Source: an uncultured Ruminococcus sp. (GTDB lineage: Bacteria; Bacillota; Clostridia; Oscillospirales; Ruminococcaceae). Taken from it: 10,576 nt of DNA. This document shows positions 1 to 5,880 of the stretch, one piece after another; the first letter of the stretch is position 1; every line of letters begins with the position of its first letter. Under the pieces are notes generated by a model. The model made no database searches. It was not told where the DNA came from and worked only from the letters and a program-made list of their open reading frames with translations. The translations under genes were made by a program, and so were the position numbers. Where the stretch lies: contig UQDR01000035.1 in assembly GCA_900539835.1 (NCBI GenBank), forward strand, positions 1 to 10,576, given 5' to 3'.

Positions 1-995
1 ATCACTTCTGTTCCCTCTGCTTCACTTGAAGAGTCTTCTACTTCACTGCTGGAATCAGGTTCACTGCTGGATTCTTCTTCGCTGGATGATTCAGGTACGT
101 TTCCGATTTCTACTGTTCTTTCGCTTTCGCCTGCCAAACCGTCAATGCTGAACACTGCCTTTGCTTTGTTTCCATCAGGCACATTTATTGGACTTGTAAC
201 CAAGAAGCATTTACCCTCGTCAGCTTCGATTTTTTGACCGTTAGCAACGATAGATTTATATGCCTTTGTTATTGTTTCCGGTGAGCCTTCTACTGCTACG
301 AAATTATCAGGATCATCATATCCTGCAACAGATAATGCTGCTTTTGCTGATGTTGCTGCTTCTATTTGCTCAGCATCTGCTATTCCTATGAAACGTATAT
401 CATTAGGACTCTCTATTTTCTGCTGGTATTTTACTTCGCAGGTGAGGGTTTCCTCCTGGGAGGGTACGAGTAACTCAATTTTGACATCCTTAATTGAAGA
501 ATACAAGGTTACCCTAATTTTTGTTACATCGTTGAAAGCAGACTCTCCTTTAACTCCAGTTGTTGAAGTATGCTTTGCCTCTTTTAGAAAATCAGAAAGT
601 AAAAATCTTTTAGTTATTACATCTTCATATTCATTTGAGTTTGTTTTATACAATACGTTTCCTCTTGCTAAATCGCCACTTCCGTCAAGTTTAGGAACCA
701 TACTACTAAATTGAATAGCACTTGTATCAACAGAACTATTTGAATTTCCTGTATAAGTAAACTGAATATACTCTCCATTATCACCTCTAGATGAAAGCTT
801 TTCGTCGTTCATATCAAAATAGATTGCTTCTTGGTTTGTAACTTTAGAAATTTGCGCTAAAACAAATGAATTATAGTCCTTTAAAATAAAATTACCCTCA
901 GCAGACACTATATTTTTATTCATAGGGATAAATATAGTTCCACCAAGGGCTAATATTCCAGCAGTCACTGAAGCAAGTAATTTTTTTAATCTCAT
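1..995 (-). CDS. Secreted protein with Ser/Glu-rich tail, C-terminus cut by window edge
   Basis: I translated the minus strand from ATG at 995; it stays open to base 1, giving about 331 residues without a stop, so the C-terminus lies outside. Residues 1-32 form a signal peptide: MRLKK, then a hydrophobic core, then VSA before EGNF, so cleavage is expected near residue 32. The mature part (about 33-300) alternates short polar and hydrophobic stretches, which suggests beta-rich domains, one of them around AYKSIVANGQ...DEGKCFLV. From about residue 305 the chain is almost only Ser, Glu, Asp and Pro (repeats such as SSSEEESSSE), a flexible linker like those before anchors or dockerins in gut clostridia. 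The start at 995 has AAGGAGG (1010-1004) with an 8-nt spacer. The frame is open further up, and ATG at 1091 or 1097 would add 32 or 34 basic residues. I do not recognise the family; an extracellular or surface role is inferred. Confidence 0.8.
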   Translation of the reverse strand, partial: MRLKKLLASVTAGILALGGTIFIPMNKNIVSAEGNFILKDYNSFVLAQISKVTNQEAIYFDMNDEKLSSRGDNGEYIQFTYTGNSNSSVDTSAIQFSSMVPKLDGSGDLARGNVLYKTNSNEYEDVITKRFLLSDFLKEAKHTSTTGVKGESAFNDVTKIRVTLYSSIKDVKIELLVPSQEETLTCEVKYQQKIESPNDIRFIGIADAEQIEAATSAKAALSVAGYDDPDNFVAVEGSPETITKAYKSIVANGQKIEADEGKCFLVTSPINVPDGNKAKAVFSIDGLAGESERTVEIGNVPESSSEEESSSEPDSSSEVEDSSSEAEGTEV

Positions 996-1159
996 GTTAC
1001 TTTCCTCCTTCCTAAATGAACTTAATTGTCGTTTGGTTTTCCTATGATTTTTTCCAAAACAAAAACATTTGGATTGTTGCTTTAATCTCATAGCCATTTT
1101 CTCCTTAGCTTAATATATTATGTTTTCAAGGTGCTTGTCTGATTAATTTCCTGTCAGAT

Positions 1160-1195
1160 TCATTCCAAACATGGTGAACGTTGTTTAGTTTTCAT
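1160..1195 (-). CDS. Possible 11-codon leader peptide (MKTKQRSPCLE)
   Basis: On the minus strand a GGAGGAG ribosome site (1208-1202) sits 8 nt before ATG at 1195. It opens an 11-codon frame, MKTKQRSPCLE, ending in TGA at 1162-1160. The frame lies about 70 nt downstream of the strong promoter at 1302-1274 and about 70-165 nt upstream of the possible starts of the secreted protein. Immediately after its stop there is a weak inverted repeat, TCTGA...TCAGA. The excellent ribosome site without a long ORF is the main support. It could be a translated leader used for attenuation, or the site may be a relic. No run of one codon points to an amino acid signal. Confidence 0.35.
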   Translation of the reverse strand: MKTKQRSPCLE

Positions 1196-1273
1196 TTTAT
1201 TCTCCTCCATTAAAAAATATTAACAGTCGAAAATTAGTTAAGCAAACATTAATTGGGTCGAATGTCTATTGAC

Positions 1274-1302
1274 ATTATAGCACTAATTTCCCAGTTATTC
1301 AA
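1274..1302 (-). promoter_or_regulatory. Sigma-A promoter for the secreted protein gene, with hairpin at the start site
   Basis: Reading the minus strand, TTGAAT (1302-1297) is followed by a 17-nt spacer and TATAAT (1279-1274), with the extended -10 dinucleotide TG just before it. Transcription should begin near 1267. A perfect 6-bp inverted repeat, AATGTC-AATA-GACATT (1276-1261), overlaps the -10 box and start site. It could be an operator or a 5' hairpin protecting the transcript. The leader before the first likely start of the main ORF is about 170-270 nt long. Confidence 0.75.
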
Positions 1303-1328
1303 GTGTATTCTTGGAATTTATACATAAA

Positions 1329-1366
1329 ATATTCCACAAAATTGCTAAAAGAATTTTGTGGAATAT
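1329..1366. repeat. Perfect 15-bp inverted repeat, operator or weak terminator
   Basis: ATATTCCACAAAATT (1329-1343) and its exact reverse complement (1352-1366) flank an 8-nt loop. It lies between the TtcA-like gene's terminator and the promoter at 1302-1274, about 27 bp upstream of the -35 box. On the minus strand the stem runs into TTTTATG, so it might be a second terminator, but the stem is AT-rich and the T-run short. Another GGAAT/ATTCC pair lies just to the left (GGAAT near 1314). A regulator site for the secreted protein gene is equally possible. Confidence 0.5.
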
Positions 1367-1426
1367 GCATAAAAATGCTTGTTTTAGTAGCTTTTATATA
1401 ATATATTAATCAATTAGTTGTACTGA

Positions 1427-1470
1427 TAAAAAGACGGCGAAGTGCAGATTTATTCCTGCATTTCGCCGTC
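1427..1470 (-). terminator. Intrinsic terminator overlapping the end of the TtcA-like gene
   Basis: On the minus strand GACGGCGAAATGCAG (1470-1456) pairs with CTGCACTTCGCCGTC (1447-1433): a 15-bp stem with one A-C mismatch and an 8-nt loop, followed by TTTTTA. The left arm is coding sequence (the DGEMQE end of the protein) and the stop codon sits in the loop. Confidence 0.85.
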
Positions 1471-2343
1471 TGTTTCATCTGAACACGAATCGTCCCATAC
1501 ATATTCATCATATTTGTCTAAAAAGTTGTAACGCTTGCCTTTATATACATATTCAATCACAGTATTAAGATTTACATTATAAACACTTTTAAATATATTC
1601 GTTTCAACAAAATCATTTCCCTGACTGAGCTTGTGTATCAGTGCCTTTATCTCCTGCCTTTTTGAAATATCCCCCTTGTTTTCAAGCTTTTCATATTCTT
1701 CAGTAAATCGGCATGCACACTGTAAAAACTCAAGATTGTTATACCTTGCCCAGTCCTTGATAAACTTCTCTCTCACCATATACATGGGGCGTATTAGCTC
1801 CATGCCTATGAAGTTCTTGGAGTGAAGCTTTGGCATCATGGTCTGTACCTGTCCGCCATAAATCATACCCATTAAAATCGTTTCAATAACATCATCATAG
1901 TGATGCCCCAAAGCAATTTTGTTGCATCCTAAATCCTGTGCAAACTTATATAAGTTTCCTCTCCTCATCCGAGCGCACATATAGCAAGGATTTTTGTCCA
2001 GTCCTACAACATAATTGAATATTTTCGCTTCAAACATTTTTATGGGGATATTCATAAGCCTTGCATTGTCAATTATCTTCTGACGGTTTTCAGGATTATA
2101 TCCCGGGTCCATGACCACAAATTCCAGTTCAAACTTCATTTCGGAATATTTCTGAAGATGCTCCATGCATTTTGCAAGAAGCATGGAATCCTTGCCCCCC
2201 GAAATGCAAACCGCTATTTTGTCACCCTCGCTTATCATCTTGTATTCTTTTATTCCCATAACAAACTTATTCCAGATATCCTTGCGGTATTTTTTTATAA
2301 TACTGCGTTCAATCTCTTGATAAGGCTGTAAAACTCTTGCCAT
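1450..2343 (-). CDS. TtcA-family PP-loop ATPase, probable tRNA 2-thiolation enzyme
   Basis: This 297-residue protein belongs to the adenine nucleotide alpha hydrolase (PP-loop) ATPases of the TtcA type. TtcA adenylates cytidine 32 of certain tRNAs and replaces its oxygen with sulfur, using an iron-sulfur cluster. Visible signatures are the PP-loop SGGKDS (residues 48-53), PCYMCARMRRG with a CxxC pair (C120, C123), ALGHHYDDVIET (144-155), which matches the conserved LGHHRDD of TtcA, and a third cysteine site at C209/C211. E. coli TtcA binds its cluster through a CxxC pair plus one later Cys, which fits. Here the later motif is Cys-Ala-Cys rather than CxxC, and the C-terminal 80 residues diverge, so the substrate may differ from classical TtcA. 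The ATG at 2343 has AGGAG about 9 nt upstream. It is a single-gene unit with its own promoter and terminator. Confidence 0.85.
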   Translation of the reverse strand: MARVLQPYQEIERSIIKKYRKDIWNKFVMGIKEYKMISEGDKIAVCISGGKDSMLLAKCMEHLQKYSEMKFELEFVVMDPGYNPENRQKIIDNARLMNIPIKMFEAKIFNYVVGLDKNPCYMCARMRRGNLYKFAQDLGCNKIALGHHYDDVIETILMGMIYGGQVQTMMPKLHSKNFIGMELIRPMYMVREKFIKDWARYNNLEFLQCACRFTEEYEKLENKGDISKRQEIKALIHKLSQGNDFVETNIFKSVYNVNLNTVIEYVYKGKRYNFLDKYDEYVWDDSCSDETDGEMQE

Positions 2344-2376
2344 TAAAATGCTCTCCTATATTAAAATATCTATACC

Positions 2377-2405
2377 ATTATACTATGATTAATTATCTTC
2401 GTCAA
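2377..2405 (-). promoter_or_regulatory. Sigma-A promoter for the TtcA-like gene
   Basis: Minus strand: TTGACG (2405-2400), 17-nt spacer, TATAAT (2382-2377). It sits directly after the T-tract of the lipoprotein terminator, so the two genes are separate transcription units. The untranslated leader is about 25-30 nt. Confidence 0.8.
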
Positions 2406-2411
2406 GAGCAT

Positions 2412-2437
2412 AAAAAAGGAACGGCATACGCCGTTCC
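2412..2437 (-). terminator. Intrinsic terminator of the lipoprotein gene
   Basis: Minus strand: GGAACGGC (2437-2430), loop GTAT, GCCGTTCC (2425-2418), then six T (2417-2412). A perfect 8-bp GC-rich stem, 21 nt after the lipoprotein stop codon. Confidence 0.9.
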
Positions 2438-2458
2438 TATATAAACCATCTGATTTAA

Positions 2459-2878
2459 TTATTCAGCCAAAAGTTCAGAAGTGTCTATTTCAGTAAATTC
2501 ATCAACCTTTACAAGTATGATTTCTGCTGTAACACCGTCCTCTTCCTCAGTTGAAATAAGCTTGTCATCTTCAAGCTTAAACTCAGTTTTATCTTCGCTG
2601 TCACCCTCTACATCCAAAACCAATGTGTCATCGTCCAGCTCCCATGTAGCCTTTTGTTCTTCACCCATGGCAGTAACTGTAGCCGTATTGTCATCCTTGA
2701 TTTCGAGCTGCATCATGCCGGCAATAGGAACTCCCATAACTTCACCTGAAAGCTTAGTTCCGGCAGCTTCCATGCTTTCGCACTCCCAGCGTCCTATGTA
2801 TTTGCTTTCTTTTCCGCATGAAGCAAAGCAAGTAAGCACCATTGCTGAGCAAAGTACCATGCTTATAATTTTTTTCAT
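2459..2878 (-). CDS. Small lipoprotein, lipocalin-like beta-rich domain
   Basis: This 139-residue protein starts with a lipoprotein signal: MKK, a hydrophobic core, then FASC with the probable lipidated Cys at residue 20. The lipobox is slightly off the ideal L-x-G/A-C. After it, YIGRWECESMEAAG resembles the opening of small lipocalin-like lipoproteins of Firmicutes, in which a G-x-W strand begins a beta-barrel-like fold. The rest alternates short strands with acidic turns (EIKDDNTATVTAMGEE, ATWELDDDTLVLD), fitting an extracytoplasmic beta-rich domain. The protein is strongly acidic. The ATG at 2878 has AGAGGAG about 9 nt upstream. It is monocistronic. No enzyme motif is visible; the function is unknown and membrane anchoring is inferred. 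Confidence 0.8.
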   Translation of the reverse strand: MKKIISMVLCSAMVLTCFASCGKESKYIGRWECESMEAAGTKLSGEVMGVPIAGMMQLEIKDDNTATVTAMGEEQKATWELDDDTLVLDVEGDSEDKTEFKLEDDKLISTEEEDGVTAEIILVKVDEFTEIDTSELLAE

Positions 2879-2948
2879 ACCATTCCACTCCTCTAAGTGT
2901 AAAATATTAAAGAGAACTTCATTATTTAAATTTTATTCTCTTGAGAGA

Positions 2949-2977
2949 ATTATATCATATCCCAAACCTTTTTTCAA
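2949..2977 (-). promoter_or_regulatory. Sigma-A promoter for the lipoprotein gene
   Basis: Minus strand: TTGAAA (2977-2972), 17-nt spacer, TATAAT (2954-2949), with TG in the extended -10 position. A small inverted repeat, TTCTC-TCAA-GAGAA, lies immediately downstream at the likely start site. The promoter faces away from the pyrE promoter about 80 bp to the right. Confidence 0.75.
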
Positions 2978-3053
2978 GTGCTTTTATAATTAGAATATTA
3001 AGACTTTTTACTTTCTTTATGAGAGAAAGCATTATTTGTATCACAATATTTAA

Positions 3054-3083
3054 TTGACAGAATAAATGTAAATATGTTATACT
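3054..3083 (+). promoter_or_regulatory. Sigma-A promoter for pyrE
   Basis: TTGACA (3054-3059), 18-nt spacer, TATACT (3078-3083), with TG in the extended -10 position. The predicted start near 3090 leaves a leader of only about 30 nt, too short for a PyrR-type attenuator, so control is probably at initiation or by another route. Confidence 0.75.
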
Positions 3084-3120
3084 AATATTATTGAAAATAT
3101 GGGAAAGGAACGGTTTCTTT

Positions 3121-3777
3121 ATGACTTATAAGGAAGAATTTATAAAATTTATGGTTGAAAGCGGAGTTCTTACTTTCGGTGAGTTCACTCTAAAAAGCGG
3201 AAGAATTGCTCCTTATTTTATCAATGCGGGAAATTATAAAACAGGTGCACAGCTTGCAAAATTAGGCGGATTCTATGCAGAATGCATCAAGGATAACAAT
3301 ATCGACGTTGAAACTCTCTTCGGCCCTGCATATAAAGGCATACCTCTTGCTGTTTCCGCCGCAACAGCTCTTTATAATAAATTCGGAATAGATGTTTCCT
3401 ATTGCTTTGATAGAAAGGAAGCTAAAGACCATGGCGAGGGCGGTATGTTCGTCGGACGTACCCTACAAGACGGCGAAAAGGTCGTAATTATCGACGATGT
3501 TATGACATCCGGAAAAGCAATGAGAGAATCCCTTCCTAAGCTTAAATCTGCCGCTGACGTCAATGTAACAGGAATGGTAATTACCGTGGACAGAATGGAA
3601 AAAGGACTTAATACCGATGATTCCGCAGTTCAGGAAGTCTATAAGGAATTCGGTATCAAGGTTTATTCTATCATAAATATTAACGATATTATTGACGCAA
3701 TCAAAAACGGAGTTGTCGAGGGCAAGGAATATCTTGACGCAATGCTTGCTTACCGTGAAAAATACGGTGCAGTTTAA
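3121..3777 (+). CDS. pyrE: Orotate phosphoribosyltransferase
   Basis: PyrE joins orotate to PRPP to give orotidine 5'-monophosphate, the fifth step of de novo UMP synthesis, in the cytoplasm. The 218-residue protein is of normal family length. Visible features are TLKSGRIAPYF near the N-terminus (residues 23-33, with the substrate-binding KSGR), the flexible catalytic loop RKEAKDHGEGG (98-108) and the PRPP-binding motif VVIIDDVMTSGKA (121-133). The frame is open up to a TTG at 3091, but that codon falls at the predicted transcription start, whereas ATG at 3121 gives the usual MTYKEEFIKF start. The ribosome site AAAGGA (3104-3109) is rather far from it, about 11 nt. No other pyr gene lies in the window, so pyrE here stands apart from the rest of the pathway. 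Confidence 0.95.
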   Translation: MTYKEEFIKFMVESGVLTFGEFTLKSGRIAPYFINAGNYKTGAQLAKLGGFYAECIKDNNIDVETLFGPAYKGIPLAVSAATALYNKFGIDVSYCFDRKEAKDHGEGGMFVGRTLQDGEKVVIIDDVMTSGKAMRESLPKLKSAADVNVTGMVITVDRMEKGLNTDDSAVQEVYKEFGIKVYSIININDIIDAIKNGVVEGKEYLDAMLAYREKYGAV

Positions 3778-3841
3778 TTCAGTGTTGTTACTGAATGCAA
3801 TCGCTGTAACTAAATTGTAGTAAAATGTAATAATTTTGTTG

Positions 3842-3870
3842 TTGATTCAATAGGAAAAAAGTTCTATAAT
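3842..3870 (+). promoter_or_regulatory. Promoter for the candidate small RNA
   Basis: TTGATT (3842-3847), 17-nt spacer, TATAAT (3865-3870). Transcription would begin near 3877. No ORF with a ribosome site follows before the terminator at 3964-3989. A second promoter serves fhs further down. Confidence 0.6.
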
Positions 3871-3876
3871 AATTTA

Positions 3877-3989
3877 GTGGAACAAAGAAAGACAAAAGAA
3901 TGAAAAACTAAGACATTTAATTCTTAGCTCATTTCATCCTCTCCAAAATTTTTACACAAGATTAAGACAGTCTGCTGACTGTCTTTTTT
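3877..3989 (+). ncRNA. Candidate small RNA between pyrE and fhs
   Basis: A promoter ending at 3870 and an intrinsic terminator ending at 3989 enclose about 113 nt without a credible ORF (only MKN-stop and an eight-codon frame without a ribosome site). The 5' part is A-rich. A hairpin follows: AATGA/TCATT (3899-3903 with 3929-3933) below CTAAGA/TCTTAG (3908-3913 with 3922-3927). Between this hairpin and the terminator lies CCTCTCC (3938-3944), with no obvious partner. A C-rich unpaired stretch able to pair with Shine-Dalgarno sequences is a known feature of Firmicutes trans-acting sRNAs such as RsaE. I do not recognise a named family; it does not match 6S, SRP RNA or tmRNA as I know them. It could instead be an untranslated relic or the 3' end of the pyrE transcript. 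Confidence 0.45.
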
Positions 3990-4002
3990 CTTTGTGTAAA
4001 AA
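3949..4002 (+). terminator. Intrinsic terminator within a longer two-part hairpin
   Basis: AAGACAGTC (3964-3972), loop TGCT, GACTGTCTT (3977-3985) and a T-tract to 3989 form a standard terminator. An outer 11-bp perfect repeat, TTTTTACACAA (3949-3959) and TTGTGTAAAAA (3992-4002), encloses it. The right outer arm lies past the likely 3' end, so the full hairpin would form only in DNA or in read-through RNA. It ends the candidate small RNA and any read-through from pyrE. Confidence 0.8.
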
Positions 4003-4043
4003 CCGCAGAGTATTAATAAATTCTGAAAACCGTAAAAATCCAC

Positions 4044-4072
4044 TGGAAATCATGAAACATATATGTTATAAT
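4044..4072 (+). promoter_or_regulatory. Promoter for fhs
   Basis: TGGAAA (4044-4049), 17-nt spacer, TATAAT (4067-4072) with TG in the extended -10 position. The -35 box is weak, the -10 strong. The leader is about 50 nt, too short for, and without, the conserved pairing of a tetrahydrofolate riboswitch. Confidence 0.6.
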
Positions 4073-4127
4073 AAAATAAGCATATTAAATTTAGTCATAA
4101 TTTTTTATCGAAAGGATTGTTTTGATT

Positions 4128-5807
4128 ATGTTGACAGATATTGAAATTGCTCAGCAGGCAAAAATGAAAAAAATCACCGAAATCGCAAAGGATTTGGATA
4201 TATCAGACGATTATCTCGAGCCTTACGGCCACTACAAAGCAAAGCTTTCTGAAAAATTATTTACAAAACTAAAGGATAAAAAGGACGGAAAATTAATCCT
4301 TGTTACAGCTATAAATCCTACCCCAGCAGGAGAGGGTAAAACTACAATTTCCGTAGGCCTTGCCGAAGCTATGGCAAAGGCAGGAAAAAAAGCAATTCTC
4401 GCTTTGCGTGAACCGTCCTTAGGCCCTGTGTTCGGAATCAAAGGCGGTGCCGCAGGCGGCGGATATGCACAGGTTGTCCCTATGGAGGATATAAATCTGC
4501 ATTTTACAGGAGATATGCATGCAATTACTGCGGCAAATAATCTGCTCTGCGCTATGATCGACAATTCTTTACAACAGGGTAATCCTCTCAATATTGACCA
4601 GAGAAGAATCCTGTTCAAGAGATGTCTTGATATGAACGACCGTGCCCTCAGAAATATCGTTGTCGGCATGGGCGGGAAAGTAAACGGCGTTCCACGTCAG
4701 GACAGCTTCCAGATAACTGTCGCTTCCGAAATAATGGCGATTCTCTGTCTTGCTTCTGATTTGGATGATTTAAAAGCTCGCCTTGAACGCATTCTTGTTG
4801 CTTATACATTTGATAATAAACCTGTATATGCAAAGGATGTTGGTGCATGCGGTGCAATGACTGCACTTTTGAAAGATGCAATTAAACCAAATTTAGTGCA
4901 GACCCTTGAAAATACTCCGGCTATTATGCACGGCGGACCTTTTGCAAATATTGCTCATGGCTGTAACTCTGTCAGAGCAACAAAATTAGGACTTAAGCTT
5001 GCCGACTATTGCATTACCGAAGCCGGCTTCGGCTCTGATCTGGGTGCAGAAAAATTCTTTGATATAAAATGCCGTTTCGCAGGTCTGAAACCTGACTGCG
5101 TTGTGCTTGTTGCAACGATTCGTGCATTGAAATATAACGGCGGTGTTCCGAAAACCGACCTTACTGAAGAAAATGTTGAAGCCTTGAAAAAGGGTATAGT
5201 TAACCTGAAAACTCATGTGGAAAACATGCATAAGTTCGGAGTTCCCGTTGTTGTCGCAATAAATAGATTCCATACAGATACCGACGCTGAAATTGCAGTT
5301 ATCCAAGAAACCTGCAAGGAATTGGGTGTTGAGGTTTCTTTGGCTGAAATATTTGCAAAAGGCGGCGAGGGCGGAATCGACTTAGTTGAAAAGGTTTGCG
5401 ATACCATTAACCGCTGCGAAGGCTGCATGACTGACTTCAAACCGCTTTATGACGAAAAATTGCCTATCAAGGAAAAGCTGGATATAATCGCCAAGGAAAT
5501 CTACAGAGCTGACGGCGTAGTCTATACCGCTCAGGCTGAAAAAGCTATTAAAGAAATAGAGGGATTAGGCTTCGGCGATATCCCTGTATGTGTGGCTAAA
5601 ACACAGTATTCCTTGTCAGATGACCCAACTAAACTGGGCAAGCCTGAAAACTTTAAAATTACCGTCAGCGACGCAAGACTTTCTGCCGGTGCAGGCTTTG
5701 TCGTTATCTATACAGGCAGTATAATGACAATGCCGGGACTTCCTAAAGTTCCTGCCGCAACTAAAATTGACTGCGATAACGAGGGCAGCATTACCGGACT
5801 TTTCTGA
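4128..5807 (+). CDS. fhs: Formate--tetrahydrofolate ligase
   Basis: This enzyme uses ATP to join formate to tetrahydrofolate, giving 10-formyl-THF for purine and formyl-methionine synthesis and, in acetogens, for the methyl branch of acetate formation. The 559 residues match the normal family length. Signatures are the start MLTDIEIAQQAKMKKI, the P-loop TPAGEGKTT (65-73), EPSLGPVFGIKGGAAGGGY, the HGGPFANIAHGCNSV region, and the family end MTMPGLPKVPAATKID. A TTG at 4122 is in frame and nearer the AAAGGA site (4111-4116), but ATG at 4128 gives the family-like N-terminus. The gene has its own promoter. The 73-bp gap to the DUF3810 gene holds no terminator, so read-through into the next genes is possible. 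No other Wood-Ljungdahl gene is in the window, so a one-carbon housekeeping role is the safer reading. Confidence 0.97.
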   Translation: MLTDIEIAQQAKMKKITEIAKDLDISDDYLEPYGHYKAKLSEKLFTKLKDKKDGKLILVTAINPTPAGEGKTTISVGLAEAMAKAGKKAILALREPSLGPVFGIKGGAAGGGYAQVVPMEDINLHFTGDMHAITAANNLLCAMIDNSLQQGNPLNIDQRRILFKRCLDMNDRALRNIVVGMGGKVNGVPRQDSFQITVASEIMAILCLASDLDDLKARLERILVAYTFDNKPVYAKDVGACGAMTALLKDAIKPNLVQTLENTPAIMHGGPFANIAHGCNSVRATKLGLKLADYCITEAGFGSDLGAEKFFDIKCRFAGLKPDCVVLVATIRALKYNGGVPKTDLTEENVEALKKGIVNLKTHVENMHKFGVPVVVAINRFHTDTDAEIAVIQETCKELGVEVSLAEIFAKGGEGGIDLVEKVCDTINRCEGCMTDFKPLYDEKLPIKEKLDIIAKEIYRADGVVYTAQAEKAIKEIEGLGFGDIPVCVAKTQYSLSDDPTKLGKPENFKITVSDARLSAGAGFVVIYTGSIMTMPGLPKVPAATKIDCDNEGSITGLF

Positions 5808-5880
5808 TTGTCACAAAATTTAATGACTACGCAACTGAATTCATTTACAATAAGGCGAATTCACAGTATAAGGAGCTGAA

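Noticed and set aside
388..714. Open frame of 108 codons on the plus strand
   Set aside because: It lies fully antisense to the secreted protein, which has a signal peptide and strong ribosome site; this frame has neither a ribosome site nor a protein-like composition.
1081..1140. rRNA spacer or rRNA fragment suggested by CCTTGAAAAC
   Set aside because: Only about ten bases resemble such spacers; no rRNA or tRNA sequence is nearby.
2481..2993. Serine-rich 170-codon plus-strand frame
   Set aside because: It is the reverse reading of the acidic lipoprotein gene and its promoter; the Ser runs mirror Glu/Asp codons.
3091..3120. Upstream TTG start for pyrE adding 10 residues
   Set aside because: It coincides with the predicted transcription start and has no ribosome site; ATG at 3121 gives the family N-terminus.
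3084..3120. PyrR attenuator or uORF control of pyrE
   Set aside because: The leader is about 30 nt, with no terminator/antiterminator pair. A ten-codon overlapping frame from ATG 3099 lacks a ribosome site.
4073..4127. Tetrahydrofolate riboswitch before fhs
   Set aside because: Too short, and the conserved paired elements are missing.
4232..5440. Several minus-strand frames of 75-145 codons
   Set aside because: All are shadows of fhs, whose motifs run unbroken through this region.
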